A stretch of DNA of 64,000 bases from Saccharibacillus qingshengii (GTDB lineage: Bacteria > Bacillota > Bacilli > Paenibacillales > Paenibacillaceae): contig NZ_JAAZWC010000001.1 of assembly GCF_013185195.1 (NCBI RefSeq), positions 285,765 through 349,764 of the forward strand, read 5' to 3'. The notes below the pieces were generated by a model. The model was not told the origin of the DNA. It ran no database searches and was given only the letters and a program-made list of their open reading frames with translations. Position numbers and translations under genes: made by a program. Shown here one piece after another: positions 25,420-35,417 of this stretch. Each line of letters opens with the position of its first letter. Within the stretch, counting starts at the first letter, position 1.

Positions 25420-27699
25420 TTATTGTCCCGATTTGGCTTTATCCGTTTTCTCTGACCGATCCGCAAACCGAAAATCGAGTTTCTTCTGTTCCGCATTCCA
25501 GGCGAGCGCCGCGTCGAAACTTTTTTCTCCTTTTTTGAATCCTTTGAGCATTAGGGTCTGCCCTTTGTCCAAAAGGCGTTTGACCTGGGTACCGGAGATC
25601 GCTTTGCCCAAGATCTTTTTGGAAACGGTAAATCCGCAGTCCGGATAACCCGTGCAGCCATACAACTTCTTCTTATCGACCACCGGTCTGCCGCAGATCG
25701 GACATGCGCCCAGTTCCGGCGATCCTCCGCGCGCTTCCCGCTGGCCTTCCGCCGCAGGTTGGCCGCCGCTTCGACCGTAGGCTGGACGTTCTTCGCTTTT
25801 GGGCAGTTCGACCGTAAACGTCCAGTCTTTCTCGGCCGCTACCGCGTCGGATACGATCTTCTGCGCCAGACGCTGTGCCTGTTCCATAAAAGCTTTCGGC
25901 GACTCCTGACCCTGCCCGATCTCGCCGAGCCGCTGCTCCCACTTCGCCGTCATCTCGGCCGAAGCCAGTACGCTTTCTCCCAGCGCTTCGACCAGTACCG
26001 TCCCTTTGTTTGTCGCGTAAACCATATTCTTGCGCACTTCGATATATTGACGGTCTTTCAGTCCTCCGATGATGCCTGCGCGCGTCGCTTCCGTTCCCAA
26101 ACCCTCGGTGCGCTGAAGCACTTTCTCCAGTTCGGCATTGTCCAGATGCTTGCCGGCCGTCTTCATCAAGGTAATGAGCTGTCCTTCCGTATAGCGTTTC
26201 GGCGGCTGCGTCTTGCCTTCTTTGACCTGAACGTCGGCTGTGCGGCCGGTATCGCCTTTTTGGACGGGAGGCAGGACGGACAAGTCTTCTTCGTCGTCTT
26301 CTTTCTCGCTTTTGTCGTCTTCTTTGCCGGATTTTGGCTTTTTCTTGGGCGTATTGTCGTACAGCACTTTACGCCAGCCTTCCTGGACGATCACTTTGCC
26401 TTTGGTCATAAAAGGATCCAGCCCGTTCACCAGCGTCACCAAATTCGTATAATCGATAATCGCTTTCTCTTCATGTGCCGCAATCAGCCGCTTGGCAATC
26501 AGCAGATACAAATTGAGCGCCATGCCTTGAAGTTTGCCCGGCGGCGGAACCTGTTCGGTCGGAATAATCGCATAGTGATCGCCGACTTTGGAGGCGTTCA
26601 CGTACCGCTTGTTGCCGATCAGCGTCGGTTTGGAAGCGGGCAGGAACGGTTTCAGCTCCTGGAATCCTTCAAGCTTTTTCAAAATATCCGGGAACTGTTT
26701 GGCTTCTTCGTCCGTGACATAGGCCGAATCCGAGCGCGGGTAAGAGATAAAACCGTCCAGATAAAGCTGCTGGAGGGAGCTTAACGTATCCTGCGGCGAA
26801 TATTTAAAAATCTGGTTGGCCGATGCCTGCAGCGAAGACAAAGAGAACAGCTGCGGCGGTTGAAATTCTTTGCGTTCCGTTTCGATCGAATCGACTACGG
26901 CCTCTTTGCCTTCGCAGCGCGAACGGATCGCTTCCGCTTCTTCCGGCGTTTTCAGACGCGTTTCTTCTCCTTTGAACCAGGTTCCTTCATACTCCGCGCC
27001 GTGGATTGCAAATTTGGCTTTGACTTCCCAGAACGGCTCCGTTTTGAAATTGGAAATCTCTTTCTCCCGGGCTACGATCAGAGCCAGTGTCGGACTTTGC
27101 ACGCGCCCCGTAGAAAATACGCCCTGGACCCCCCGACGCTGGAACAGCAGCGAGTAGACGCGTGAACCGTTCATGCCGACGAGCCAATCGGCGCAGGAAC
27201 GGCTGACCGCTTCGTAATACAAATTCCGCGTTTCGATCTCTTCTTTGAGATTGGCAAATCCCTGCTCGACCGCGCGCGGCGTCAGCGAAGAAATCCATAG
27301 CCGCTTCATCGGTTTCTTCACTCCGCTGAGCTGGATTACGATCCGTACGATATATTCGCCTTCACGCCCGGCATCGCTCGCGATAATGATCTCTTTGACT
27401 TCGGGCCGCTTCAACAAATCGTTCAGCAGATTGAACTGTTTGGCTTTTGACGGCGTGACCCGATGTTTGAACTTGCCCGGCAGAATCGGCAGTCGATCCA
27501 GACTCCAGCGTTTGTAGCCCGGGTCGTATTCTTCGGGCGGTACAAGCTCGCAAATATGCCCAACCGCCCAACTGACATAAGCCCCGTCCGGAAACGCGGG
27601 GCATTTGTCGATCACGATATACCCTTGCGTTTTTCTATGTTTGAACGGTGCCGCCAGCTTGGCTCCCTGGTCGGGCTTTTCCGCAATAATAAGCTGCAA
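25420..27699 (-). CDS. topB: DNA topoisomerase III (type IA)
   Basis: A 759-residue type IA topoisomerase that decatenates single-strand crossings. The N-terminal TOPRIM domain has SDAGREGE (about 108), the catalytic Tyr is near residue 320 in FISYPRSDS, and a C-terminal zinc-ribbon has CPICG...CTGYPDC. A charged Lys/Asp/Glu insert (KEDDKSEKEDDEED) near 470 is a local expansion. The start is TTG at 27699 after GGAGGAG; no ATG is well placed. A terminator-like hairpin lies in its leader. Confidence 0.94.
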   Translation of the reverse strand: MQLIIAEKPDQGAKLAAPFKHRKTQGYIVIDKCPAFPDGAYVSWAVGHICELVPPEEYDPGYKRWSLDRLPILPGKFKHRVTPSKAKQFNLLNDLLKRPEVKEIIIASDAGREGEYIVRIVIQLSGVKKPMKRLWISSLTPRAVEQGFANLKEEIETRNLYYEAVSRSCADWLVGMNGSRVYSLLFQRRGVQGVFSTGRVQSPTLALIVAREKEISNFKTEPFWEVKAKFAIHGAEYEGTWFKGEETRLKTPEEAEAIRSRCEGKEAVVDSIETERKEFQPPQLFSLSSLQASANQIFKYSPQDTLSSLQQLYLDGFISYPRSDSAYVTDEEAKQFPDILKKLEGFQELKPFLPASKPTLIGNKRYVNASKVGDHYAIIPTEQVPPPGKLQGMALNLYLLIAKRLIAAHEEKAIIDYTNLVTLVNGLDPFMTKGKVIVQEGWRKVLYDNTPKKKPKSGKEDDKSEKEDDEEDLSVLPPVQKGDTGRTADVQVKEGKTQPPKRYTEGQLITLMKTAGKHLDNAELEKVLQRTEGLGTEATRAGIIGGLKDRQYIEVRKNMVYATNKGTVLVEALGESVLASAEMTAKWEQRLGEIGQGQESPKAFMEQAQRLAQKIVSDAVAAEKDWTFTVELPKSEERPAYGRSGGQPAAEGQREARGGSPELGACPICGRPVVDKKKLYGCTGYPDCGFTVSKKILGKAISGTQVKRLLDKGQTLMLKGFKKGEKSFDAALAWNAEQKKLDFRFADRSEKTDKAKSGQ

Positions 27700-27728
27700 G
27701 TCAATCTCCTCCTGTGGGTAAAGCAAGC

Positions 27729-27756
27729 AAAAGGCCGGGAGTCTTCTTCCCGACCT
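27729..27756 (-). promoter_or_regulatory. Terminator-like hairpin in the topB leader
   Basis: On the minus strand AGGTCGGGA pairs with TCCCGGCCT (one G-U pair) and is followed by TTTTGCTTGCTTT, about 30 bases before the topB start. It could be an attenuator, or a weak terminator of an unseen upstream transcript. Confidence 0.4.
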
Positions 27757-27870
27757 GCCTGGTCACGTTTCTGCGTACGAACATCCGAATATTTATTTTA
27801 GCATGCGGCCATTTTTTTCGCTACCGACAAACGGTTTGCGGAAGCGGCGAAACGCGGAAAAGAAGCATGA

Positions 27871-27899
27871 AAAAGGCCGCACCTCAGGTGCGGCCTTTT
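27871..27899 (-). terminator. Terminator of gltD
   Basis: AAAAGGCCGCACCT and AGGTGCGGCCTTTT flank a tiny loop and end in T's on the minus strand, 25 bases past the gltD stop. Confidence 0.88.
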
Positions 27900-27924
27900 G
27901 GTATTCGGCTTTTCGGAAAAACGA

Positions 27925-29412
27925 TTATACGAGCACCGTAGCTCCCATAAGGAACTTATCTACTTCGCGTGCCGCTTCCCGGCCTTCGTTAATCGCCCAA
28001 ACGACCAGACTTTGTCCGCGGCGCATATCGCCAGCGGCAAACACTTTGTCGGCATTGGTCTTGTACTCGCCGTATTTGGCTTTGACGTTTGTCCAGCGGT
28101 CCGTTTGCAGTTCCAACTGCTGGGCCAGCGTCTGCTCCGGTCCGTCGAAGCCGATCGCGATCAACGCCATCTGAGCCGGGAACACCCGCTCCGTGCCTTC
28201 GATCGGCGCGTAAATTTTACGTCCGTTTTCATCGACGATCCGCTGAATTTGTACGGTATGCAGTTCTTTCAGGTTGCCTTCTTCGTCTCCTACGAACTTG
28301 GTCGTCATGATGGAGAATTCGCGCGGATCGTCGCCGAACATCGCTTTGGCTTCTTCCTGTGCATAATCGAGCGTATAGACATTCGGGAACTGCGGCCAAG
28401 GATTGGCCAGCATATCGCGCTCCATCGGAGCTTTGGCATGCGTACCGAACTGGGTGATCGTACTGCAGCCGTGACGCAGGGAGGTCGCTACACAGTCCGA
28501 TCCGGTATCGCCGCCGCCGATCACGATGACGTCTTTGCCGGCAGCCGAAATGTATTCGCCGTTTTCCATATTGGAATCGAGATAACTTTTGATCGTTCCG
28601 TTCAGGAAGTCCATCGCATACGTGACGCCTTTGAGATGGCTGCCTTCAATATTGAATTCACGCGGTTTCGTTGCACCGCCGCAAAGTACGACAGCGTCAT
28701 ATTCGTCAGTCAGCTGCTGGGCCGGAATATCTTTGCCGATTTCCGTCGAAGTCACAAAAGTGATGCCTTCGGCCGCCAGCAGATCCACGCGGCGCTGCAC
28801 GATATCTTTTTCAAGTTTCATGGATGGAATTCCGTAAGTCAGCAGGCCGCCGACCCGGTCCGAACGTTCGTAGACCGTGACGTAGTGACCGGCTTTGTTC
28901 AACTGGGCCGCACAAGCCAGACCTGCAGGTCCGGAACCGACTACGGCTATTTTTTTGCCTGTACGATTCTTCGGCGGCTCGGGTTGTACCCAACCTTCGG
29001 CGAATCCTTTTTCAATAATCGCTTCCTCGATCGTCTTGATCGTTACCGGCTGTCCGATCAAACCGACCGTACAGGAACCTTCGCAGGGAGCCGGACAGAT
29101 TCTGCCGGTGAATTCCGGGAAGTTATTCGTTTTGTGCAAACGTTCGAGCGCTTCTCTCCATTGTCCCCGGTACACCAGATTGTTCCACTCCGGAATCAGG
29201 TTGTGTACCGGACAGCCGGAAGTTCCGCCCGTCATATTGACGCCCACATGGCAGTATGGCGTTCCGCAGTCCATGCATCTTGCTCCCTGCGTACGCAGTT
29301 CTTCTTCCGACATATGTTTATGGAATTCTTCCCAATCCTTGATCCGCTCAAGCGGGCTGCGGTCCGCCGGCAGCTGACGCTTATATTCCATAAATCCAGT
29401 AGGTGTAGACAT
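27925..29412 (-). CDS. gltD: Glutamate synthase small subunit
   Basis: A 495-residue FAD and iron-sulfur flavoprotein that passes NADPH electrons to the glutamate synthase large subunit. N-terminal cysteines ([34 protein letters not shown]) hold the clusters, followed by the FAD site [11 protein letters not shown] (about 154) and an NADPH site [11 protein letters not shown] (about 299). No gltB gene lies beside it in the window, so the large subunit must be elsewhere or this paralogue serves another partner. Confidence 0.93.
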   Translation of the reverse strand: MSTPTGFMEYKRQLPADRSPLERIKDWEEFHKHMSEEELRTQGARCMDCGTPYCHVGVNMTGGTSGCPVHNLIPEWNNLVYRGQWREALERLHKTNNFPEFTGRICPAPCEGSCTVGLIGQPVTIKTIEEAIIEKGFAEGWVQPEPPKNRTGKKIAVVGSGPAGLACAAQLNKAGHYVTVYERSDRVGGLLTYGIPSMKLEKDIVQRRVDLLAAEGITFVTSTEIGKDIPAQQLTDEYDAVVLCGGATKPREFNIEGSHLKGVTYAMDFLNGTIKSYLDSNMENGEYISAAGKDVIVIGGGDTGSDCVATSLRHGCSTITQFGTHAKAPMERDMLANPWPQFPNVYTLDYAQEEAKAMFGDDPREFSIMTTKFVGDEEGNLKELHTVQIQRIVDENGRKIYAPIEGTERVFPAQMALIAIGFDGPEQTLAQQLELQTDRWTNVKAKYGEYKTNADKVFAAGDMRRGQSLVVWAINEGREAAREVDKFLMGATVLV

Positions 29413-29529
29413 CGAACGTTTCCCCCATCCGCATAAGTTCTCGATTTTTATTCTCTATTTTAGCGCAAAACATATATTTCAACTATATTATCATTTTTCA
29501 TACGCTTTTTAAAATAGATTATACGGAAT

Positions 29530-30033
29530 TTAATTTGCATTTTCTGCAGTACGTTCGTAAATTTCGAAAACATGCCGATATACGTTCTTCTCGTCGACCA
29601 TTCCTTCCCGGGACTCGGTAAGCGACCATACACTCCAATCGACTTCCGGAAAGCGGGTATCCCCTTCAAACGTTTCCTGCACCCGGGTCAGACGCAGACG
29701 GTCGGCCAAAGGCAGGAACAGCTCATAAATCTGCGAACCGCCGATCACCATGATCTCCGCTCCGACCGCAGCCGCAAGCGCTTCTTCGGGCGTATGCACG
29801 ACCACCGCTCCTTGCGCTTCATAAGAAGCCTCGCGGGTCAGCACGATATTCACCCGGTCTTTGAGCGGCCTGGAACCGAACGACTCCCACGTCCTGCGTC
29901 CCATCACCACCGGCTTGCCCAGCGTCTCGCGCTTGAAGTACGCCATATCGGCCGGAAGGCGCCAAGGCAGATCATTATCCCTACCGATCAGTCCATTGAG
30001 GTCCTGCGCCCAAATCAGCGTAACCTGTGGCAT
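29530..30033 (-). CDS. dfrA: Dihydrofolate reductase
   Basis: A 167-residue enzyme that reduces dihydrofolate with NADPH. The N-terminus WAQDLNGLIGRDNDLPWRLP has the substrate and NADPH site Trp and Pro, with the active-site acid in ADMAYFK, and VVMGRRTWES follows. It lies 14 bases after thyA. The pairing is functional: thymidylate synthase makes the dihydrofolate this enzyme recycles. Confidence 0.95.
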   Translation of the reverse strand: MPQVTLIWAQDLNGLIGRDNDLPWRLPADMAYFKRETLGKPVVMGRRTWESFGSRPLKDRVNIVLTREASYEAQGAVVVHTPEEALAAAVGAEIMVIGGSQIYELFLPLADRLRLTRVQETFEGDTRFPEVDWSVWSLTESREGMVDEKNVYRHVFEIYERTAENAN

Positions 30034-30047
30034 AACGCTTCCCTCCT

Positions 30048-30842
30048 CTATACGGCAATCGGCGCTTTGATGCCCGGCTGCGGGTTGTAATTTTCGAATT
30101 CGAAATCTTCATACCGGTAATCAAAGATCGAATCGGGCTTGCGCAGAATTCGAAGCTGCGGCAGTTCGCCCGGCTCGCGTTCGAGCTGGGTACGGACCTG
30201 CTCGATATGATTGGAATAAATATGGACATCGCCGCCCGACCAGATGAATTCTCCGACTTCGAGTCCGCACTGCTGGGCGATCATATGAGTAAGCAGCGAA
30301 TAGCTGGCAATATTAAAAGGCAGACCGAGGAACGTATCCACGGAACGCATCGTCAGCATACACGACAATTTGCCGTCCGCCACATAAAATTGGAACAGCA
30401 GATGGCAGGGAGGCAGCTTCATATTGTCGATCTCGGCTACGTTCCAGGCACTGACGATATGACGCCGGGAATCAGGGTTGTGCTTGATCGAATCGATCAC
30501 CTGAGAAATCTGGTCGATCTTCCGGCCGTCTGGCGTTTCCCAAGCGCGCCACTGCGAACCGTAGACCGGTCCCAGCTCCCCATTTTCATCGGCCCATTCG
30601 TTCCAGATCCGCACGCCGTTTTCCTGCAAATAGCCGACATTGGTTTCTCCTTTGAGGAACCACAGCAGTTCATGCACGATCGACTTCAAGTGGAGTTTTT
30701 TGGTGGTCAGCAGAGGAAATCCTTCCTGCAGATCAAACCGAAGCTGGCGGCCGAACACCGATACCGTACCGGTTCCGGTACGATCTCCTTTTTCCGTACC
30801 GTGATCCAAAATATCCTGCAGCAAATCCAAATATTTACGCAA
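30048..30842 (-). CDS. thyA: Thymidylate synthase (ThyA)
   Basis: A 264-residue enzyme that methylates dUMP to dTMP with methylene-tetrahydrofolate. The active-site Cys is in [12 protein letters not shown] (about 146), the folate and dUMP contacts are in [16 protein letters not shown], and the family-typical short length is kept. The start is TTG at 30842, about 7 bases after GAGGTG. It forms a two-gene operon with dfrA. Confidence 0.95.
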   Translation of the reverse strand: MRKYLDLLQDILDHGTEKGDRTGTGTVSVFGRQLRFDLQEGFPLLTTKKLHLKSIVHELLWFLKGETNVGYLQENGVRIWNEWADENGELGPVYGSQWRAWETPDGRKIDQISQVIDSIKHNPDSRRHIVSAWNVAEIDNMKLPPCHLLFQFYVADGKLSCMLTMRSVDTFLGLPFNIASYSLLTHMIAQQCGLEVGEFIWSGGDVHIYSNHIEQVRTQLEREPGELPQLRILRKPDSIFDYRYEDFEFENYNPQPGIKAPIAV

Positions 30843-31155
30843 AAAAAGTCACCTCTGTTCCAGGGTGTCCACGTTGTACCCGCAGCGCCGCCCTTATTCG
30901 TCATTCTTATTTTGTAAAGCCGAAAGCAAATGCTCGTTCGTCTAGTTTATCATGTTCGCCGCAAAAAAGAATAGACTTTACTCTTCAGAAAAAGAGGAAA
31001 TCGGCAGCAAAATTCACCGGGCCGCGTCCCGAACTTTTGGAAGCAGACATGAAAAAGCGGACGCCCGGAGGCGCCCGCTTTGTTCGGACAAAATTCGGTG
31101 AGTAAGAATGAAAATACGAATCCGAACTTTGAGTTTATTTTGTTGGAGCCGTGAA
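30843..31155. other. Intergenic region between thyA and lpdA
   Basis: Holds the thyA leader (with GAGGTG) on its left side and the lpdA terminator at 31054-31081. I find no convincing gene in it, and no clear -35/-10 pair for thyA. Confidence 0.6.
31054..31081 (-). terminator. Terminator of the pdh operon
   Basis: AAAGCGGACGCC (31054-31065) pairs with GGCGCCCGCTTT (31070-31081) with one mismatch and ends in TTTTTC on the minus strand. Confidence 0.75.
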
Positions 31156-32580
31156 TTAACGTTTCTTAGGAGCGATCGCATGGATCGGGTTGCCCAGAAC
31201 CAGCTCGGCTGCTTCCATCACGATTTCGCCCAGTGTAGGGTGAGCGTGAATAGTCAGAGCCAGATCTTCCAAGGTAGCGCCCATTTCGACAGCAAGACCC
31301 ATTTCGGCGATCATGTTCGTGGCTTCAAGACCAACGATTTGGCTGCCCAATACGACGCCGGTGCTTTCTTCGGCTACGATCTTGACGAAGCCTTCCGGAT
31401 GGTTCAGCGATACCGCACGGCCGTTGCCGCCATAGCTGAACTTGCCCGCTACCACATTGAAGCCTTTTTCTTTGGCTTCTTTTTCAGTAAGGCCGACGCT
31501 CGAGCATTCCGGATCCGTGAAGACCACGGCAGGCATGCACTTGTAATCGACGACGGATGCATGGCCGGCAATCGCTTCAGCCGCCACTTTACCTTCGTAC
31601 GAAGCTTTGTGCGCCAGTGCCAGACCCGGTACGATATCGCCGATTGCGAAGATGTGCGGGATATTCGTACGGCCCTGTTGGTCGACTTTGATCAGACCGC
31701 GCTCGTCGAGCTCGATTTCGATCATGTCCAGGCCCAGTTCGCCGTCCGTGTTTGGACGACGGCCTACGGTTACGAGCAGGTAGTCAGCCGTGATTTCTTT
31801 GCTTTCTCCGCCGACGGAGAATTTCACGGTAACGTCTGTGTCCGTTTGCGTTGCGCTCTCGGCTTTGGCATTCGCATGAATTTCAATGCCGTTTTTCTTC
31901 ATGGTTTTCGACACGAGGTTGGTCATGTCTTTATCGAAACCAGGCAGAACCGTGTCCAGACCTTCGATGATCGTCACTTTCGTGCCGAACTTCGCATACA
32001 TCTGACCCAGCTCGGCACCGATATAACCGCCGCCGATTACGACGAGGCTTTTCGGAATTTCAGGCAGGTTCAGTGCTTCGGTCGAAGACAAGATGCGTCC
32101 GCCGAACGGGAAAGGCTTCAATTCGATCGGGCGGGAACCCGTCGCGATGATGCAGTTCTTGAAACGGTAGCGCGGCGATTCGTGATCGTTGAACACGCGC
32201 GCTTCGTTTTGGTTGATGAACATGCATTCGCCGTTGAAGACTTCAACGTTGTTGCCTTTCAGCAGTCCGCTTACGCCGTTTGTCATTTTCTTGACAACGC
32301 TGTTCTTGAATTCCTGAGTTTTGGCAAAGTCGACTTTGACGTCGCTTGCCGTAATACCGAAAGCTTCGCCGTGCAGCGCGTTTTCGTAGCTGTGCGCAGC
32401 CGAGATCAAAGCTTTGGAAGGAATACAACCGCGGTTGAGGCAGACACCGCCGAGCTCGGCTTTGTCCACGATCAGAACCTTTTGTCCCAGTTGAGCGGCG
32501 CGGATGGCGGCTACATAGCCGCCGGGTCCCGCACCGATTACCAATGTGTCAATATCCAGGGAAGCGTCTCCTACTACCAT
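31156..32580 (-). CDS. lpdA: Dihydrolipoyl dehydrogenase (E3)
   Basis: A 474-residue FAD disulfide reductase, the E3 of the pyruvate dehydrogenase complex. FAD site VIGAGPGGYVAA (about 15-26), redox-active disulfide in GGVCLNRGCIPSK (about 44-56), NAD site VVIGGGYIGAELG (about 182), and the C-terminal His-Glu pair in HAHPTLGE. Last gene of pdhA-pdhB-pdhC-lpdA, 3 bases after pdhC. Confidence 0.97.
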   Translation of the reverse strand: MVVGDASLDIDTLVIGAGPGGYVAAIRAAQLGQKVLIVDKAELGGVCLNRGCIPSKALISAAHSYENALHGEAFGITASDVKVDFAKTQEFKNSVVKKMTNGVSGLLKGNNVEVFNGECMFINQNEARVFNDHESPRYRFKNCIIATGSRPIELKPFPFGGRILSSTEALNLPEIPKSLVVIGGGYIGAELGQMYAKFGTKVTIIEGLDTVLPGFDKDMTNLVSKTMKKNGIEIHANAKAESATQTDTDVTVKFSVGGESKEITADYLLVTVGRRPNTDGELGLDMIEIELDERGLIKVDQQGRTNIPHIFAIGDIVPGLALAHKASYEGKVAAEAIAGHASVVDYKCMPAVVFTDPECSSVGLTEKEAKEKGFNVVAGKFSYGGNGRAVSLNHPEGFVKIVAEESTGVVLGSQIVGLEATNMIAEMGLAVEMGATLEDLALTIHAHPTLGEIVMEAAELVLGNPIHAIAPKKR

Positions 32581-32583
32581 TGT

Positions 32584-34284
32584 TTATACCTCCATTACCA
32601 TCAGCTCGGGATTAGCGAGCAGGGATTTAAGATAGTTCATGCAATTTTGTGCAGTAGCGCCGTCGATAAGACGGTGGTCGAAGCTCAGGGACAATGCCAT
32701 CATTGGAGCAGCTACGATTTCGCCGTTTCTTACAATGGCTTTTTCGCTGATGCGGCCCGTTCCGAGGATTGCCACTTCCGGATAGTTGATGATCGGAGTG
32801 AAGAACATACCGCCTGCGGAACCGATATTCGTGATGGAGATCGTGCTGCCTCTCATCTCGTTCGGAGCAAGCTTGCCGTCGCGGCCGCGTTTGGCCAGAT
32901 CGCTGATCGATTCCGCGATCTTGAACACGCTCTTGCGGTCGGCGTCTTTGACAACCGGTACGATCAGACCGTTCTCGGTGTCTGTCGCAATCCCGATGTC
33001 ATAATGTTTTTTGTAGACGATTTCGTTAGCCACTTCGTCGATCGAAGCGTTCAGAGCCGGGAATTCGCGTACTGCGGCAACCAGAGCCTTGACGATGAAT
33101 GGCAGGTAAGTAACCTTGATGCCTTTCTTCTCGGCCAGCGGTTTCATGCGGGTACGGAAAGCGACCAGTTCAGTTACGTCGACTTCGTCCATGATGGTAA
33201 CGTGCGGAGCCGTGTAGGCCGATTTGACCATCGCGTTCGAGATGGCTTTACGGATTCCTTTGAACGGTACACGTTCTTCGTCGGCAGCGGCAGACGATGC
33301 GGCCGGAGCGGATGCTGCAGCCTTGGCTGGAGCTTCGGCTTTCGCGGCAGCCGGAGCTTCCGCAGTCGCAGCAGCGGCTGGAGCGGATGCAGCAGCTGGG
33401 GCTTGTCCGCCGTTTTTCTTGAAGTTCTCTACGTCTTCACGCGAGATTTTGCCGTTTTTGCCTGTGCCTTGAACTTGGCTCAGGTCGACGCTTTCTTCGC
33501 GGGCGAACTTGCGCACGCTTGGCGTTGCCAATACTTCACGGCTCGAAGCCGATGCAGGAGCGGCTGCCGGGGAAGTTGCGGTCGGAGCTTTCGCTTCGGC
33601 TGCCGGAGCGGATTCTTCGATCATTTCCGAACCTTCCGGCATTTCGCCTTCTACCGCAATGATCGCTACGATATCGCCAACGTGATGAACTTCTCCGTCG
33701 GCTACGCGGACTTCGAGCACTGTGCCGTTTACCGGACAAGGAACTTCGACGACCGCTTTATCGTTTTGTACTTCCATGATGATATCGTCGTCGGTGACTT
33801 TGTCTCCGGCTTTGATATGCATCTTGACGATTTCGCCTTCATGCAGGCCTTCGCCAAGTTCAGGGAACTTGTAAGCAAACTTGTTGCTTGCGGAACCCTG
33901 CGAAGAAGCGCCCTGCGATTCCGAAGGATCCGCTGTTGCCGGCGACGACTTCGTGTCCACTCCACCTACTGCCGCGTTCGCTTCCTGAGCCGCATCCGCT
34001 TGAGGACCCGGTGCTGTTTCTTCCGAACCTTCAGGCAGTTCGCCTTCGGCTTCGATGATCGCGATGATGTCGCCCACATGGTGAACTTCACCGTCTGCAG
34101 CGCGAACTTCAAGTACCGTACCGTTTACCGGACAAGGAACTTCCACGACCGCTTTATCGTTTTGTACTTCCATGATGATATCGTCGTCGGTGACTTTGTC
34201 CCCGGCTTTGATATGCATTTTGACGATTTCGCCTTCATGCAGGCCTTCGCCAAGTTCAGGGAATTTATATTCAAATTTTGCCAC
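32584..34284 (-). CDS. pdhC: Pyruvate dehydrogenase E2 with two lipoyl domains
   Basis: A 566-residue dihydrolipoamide acetyltransferase. Lipoyl domains 1 and 2 (about 1-80 and 133-212) each carry the lipoyl-lysine in NDKAVVEV and are almost identical. Next come an Ala/Pro linker, the E1/E3-binding domain ([12 protein letters not shown], about 260-295), another Ala-rich linker, and the catalytic domain with [10 protein letters not shown] (His and Asp of the active site). Two lipoyl domains rather than one is an expansion within the range known for the family. Confidence 0.96.
   Translation of the reverse strand: MAKFEYKFPELGEGLHEGEIVKMHIKAGDKVTDDDIIMEVQNDKAVVEVPCPVNGTVLEVRAADGEVHHVGDIIAIIEAEGELPEGSEETAPGPQADAAQEANAAVGGVDTKSSPATADPSESQGASSQGSASNKFAYKFPELGEGLHEGEIVKMHIKAGDKVTDDDIIMEVQNDKAVVEVPCPVNGTVLEVRVADGEVHHVGDIVAIIAVEGEMPEGSEMIEESAPAAEAKAPTATSPAAAPASASSREVLATPSVRKFAREESVDLSQVQGTGKNGKISREDVENFKKNGGQAPAAASAPAAAATAEAPAAAKAEAPAKAAASAPAASSAAADEERVPFKGIRKAISNAMVKSAYTAPHVTIMDEVDVTELVAFRTRMKPLAEKKGIKVTYLPFIVKALVAAVREFPALNASIDEVANEIVYKKHYDIGIATDTENGLIVPVVKDADRKSVFKIAESISDLAKRGRDGKLAPNEMRGSTISITNIGSAGGMFFTPIINYPEVAILGTGRISEKAIVRNGEIVAAPMMALSLSFDHRLIDGATAQNCMNYLKSLLANPELMVMEV
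33731..34266. repeat. Near-identical DNA repeat coding for two lipoyl domains
   Basis: 33731-33870 and 34127-34266, offset by 396 bases (132 codons), are almost identical over about 140 bases. This points to recent duplication or ongoing gene conversion between the two lipoyl-domain segments of pdhC. Confidence 0.9.
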
Positions 34285-34314
34285 GTTGCACTACCTCCTT
34301 CTGGATATTACGAA

Positions 34315-35292
34315 TTAGAATTCGAGAACTTTCTTCACGTTTGCGATAATGCGTTCCGGAGTCGGCAGCCATGCATCCTCGATTTGCGCAAATGCGTAAA
34401 CCGTATCCGGAGGAGTCACGCGAAGGACTGGAGCTTCCAGGTGAAGAATAGCTTTTTCGTTAATTTGAGCGATGACTTCAGCGGCTACGCCGGCTGTTTT
34501 TTGGGCTTCCTGAACGACGATCGCGCGATTCGTTTTCTTGACCGAAGCCAAGATCGTATCGATATCAAGCGGGTTGAGGGTACGAAGGTCGATGACTTCG
34601 GCCTTGATGCCTTCTTTTTCAAGCTGATCGGCGGCTTTGACGGAAGTGTGTACACACATGCCGTAAGTCAGGATCGTAACGTCCGAACCTTCGCGAACGA
34701 TATTCGCTTTGCCCAGCTCGACCGTGTATTCGCCTTCCGGCACTTCGGCGCGGAATGCATGGTACAAGTTCAAGTGTTCCATGAAGAAGACCGGGTCGTT
34801 ATCGCGGATCGCGGAGATCAGCAGGCCTTTTGCATCGTAAGGGTTCGAAGGAACCACCACTTTGATACCCGGGCTTTGAACCAGCAGGCCTTCGAGTGCA
34901 TCCGTGTGCAGCTCAGCCGCTTTTACGCCGCCGCCGAAAGGCGTACGGAATACGATCGGCGAGTTGTAACGGCCGCCCGAACGGTAACGCATACGCGCCG
35001 CTTGAACGATCATTTGGTCGAGAGCTTCGAAGATGAAGCCGACGAACTGAATTTCTGCGATCGGACGGAAACCTTGTACGCCCAGACCGACAGCCATACC
35101 GCCGATTGCGGATTCAGCCAGCGGCGTATCGAATACGCGCTCGTCGCCGAATTCTTTTTGCAGTCCTTCCGTTACCCGGAATACGCCGCCGACGTTACCC
35201 ACGTCTTCGCCGAAGATGAGCACGTTCGGATCGCGTTTCAGTTCCACGCGCATTGCGTCGCGGATTGCTTCTTTCATATTCATTTGTGCCAT
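34315..35292 (-). CDS. pdhB: Pyruvate dehydrogenase E1 beta subunit
   Basis: A 325-residue transketolase-like beta subunit of the heterotetrameric thiamine-diphosphate E1. It has [15 protein letters not shown] (about 26), [16 protein letters not shown] (about 53), and [14 protein letters not shown]. It lies between pdhA and pdhC, 30 bases before pdhC. Confidence 0.97.
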   Translation of the reverse strand: MAQMNMKEAIRDAMRVELKRDPNVLIFGEDVGNVGGVFRVTEGLQKEFGDERVFDTPLAESAIGGMAVGLGVQGFRPIAEIQFVGFIFEALDQMIVQAARMRYRSGGRYNSPIVFRTPFGGGVKAAELHTDALEGLLVQSPGIKVVVPSNPYDAKGLLISAIRDNDPVFFMEHLNLYHAFRAEVPEGEYTVELGKANIVREGSDVTILTYGMCVHTSVKAADQLEKEGIKAEVIDLRTLNPLDIDTILASVKKTNRAIVVQEAQKTAGVAAEVIAQINEKAILHLEAPVLRVTPPDTVYAFAQIEDAWLPTPERIIANVKKVLEF

Positions 35293-35417
35293 TGCTACAT
35301 TTCCTCCTTAACGTTACGTTCAATAGAATACCGCTCTATGTTCATGTGAATCTTGTTTGCGCAGGTAAAAGGTTCGGTGGAGCGCTCTTGAAGACCGCTC
35401 CGCCGGAACCGATTCTT

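Noticed and set aside
31108-35349. A 1413-codon open frame on the plus strand antisense to lpdA, pdhC and pdhB
   Set aside because: It mirrors the codon use of three highly conserved genes on the other strand, crosses gene borders, and its product is low-complexity Phe/Arg/His-rich.
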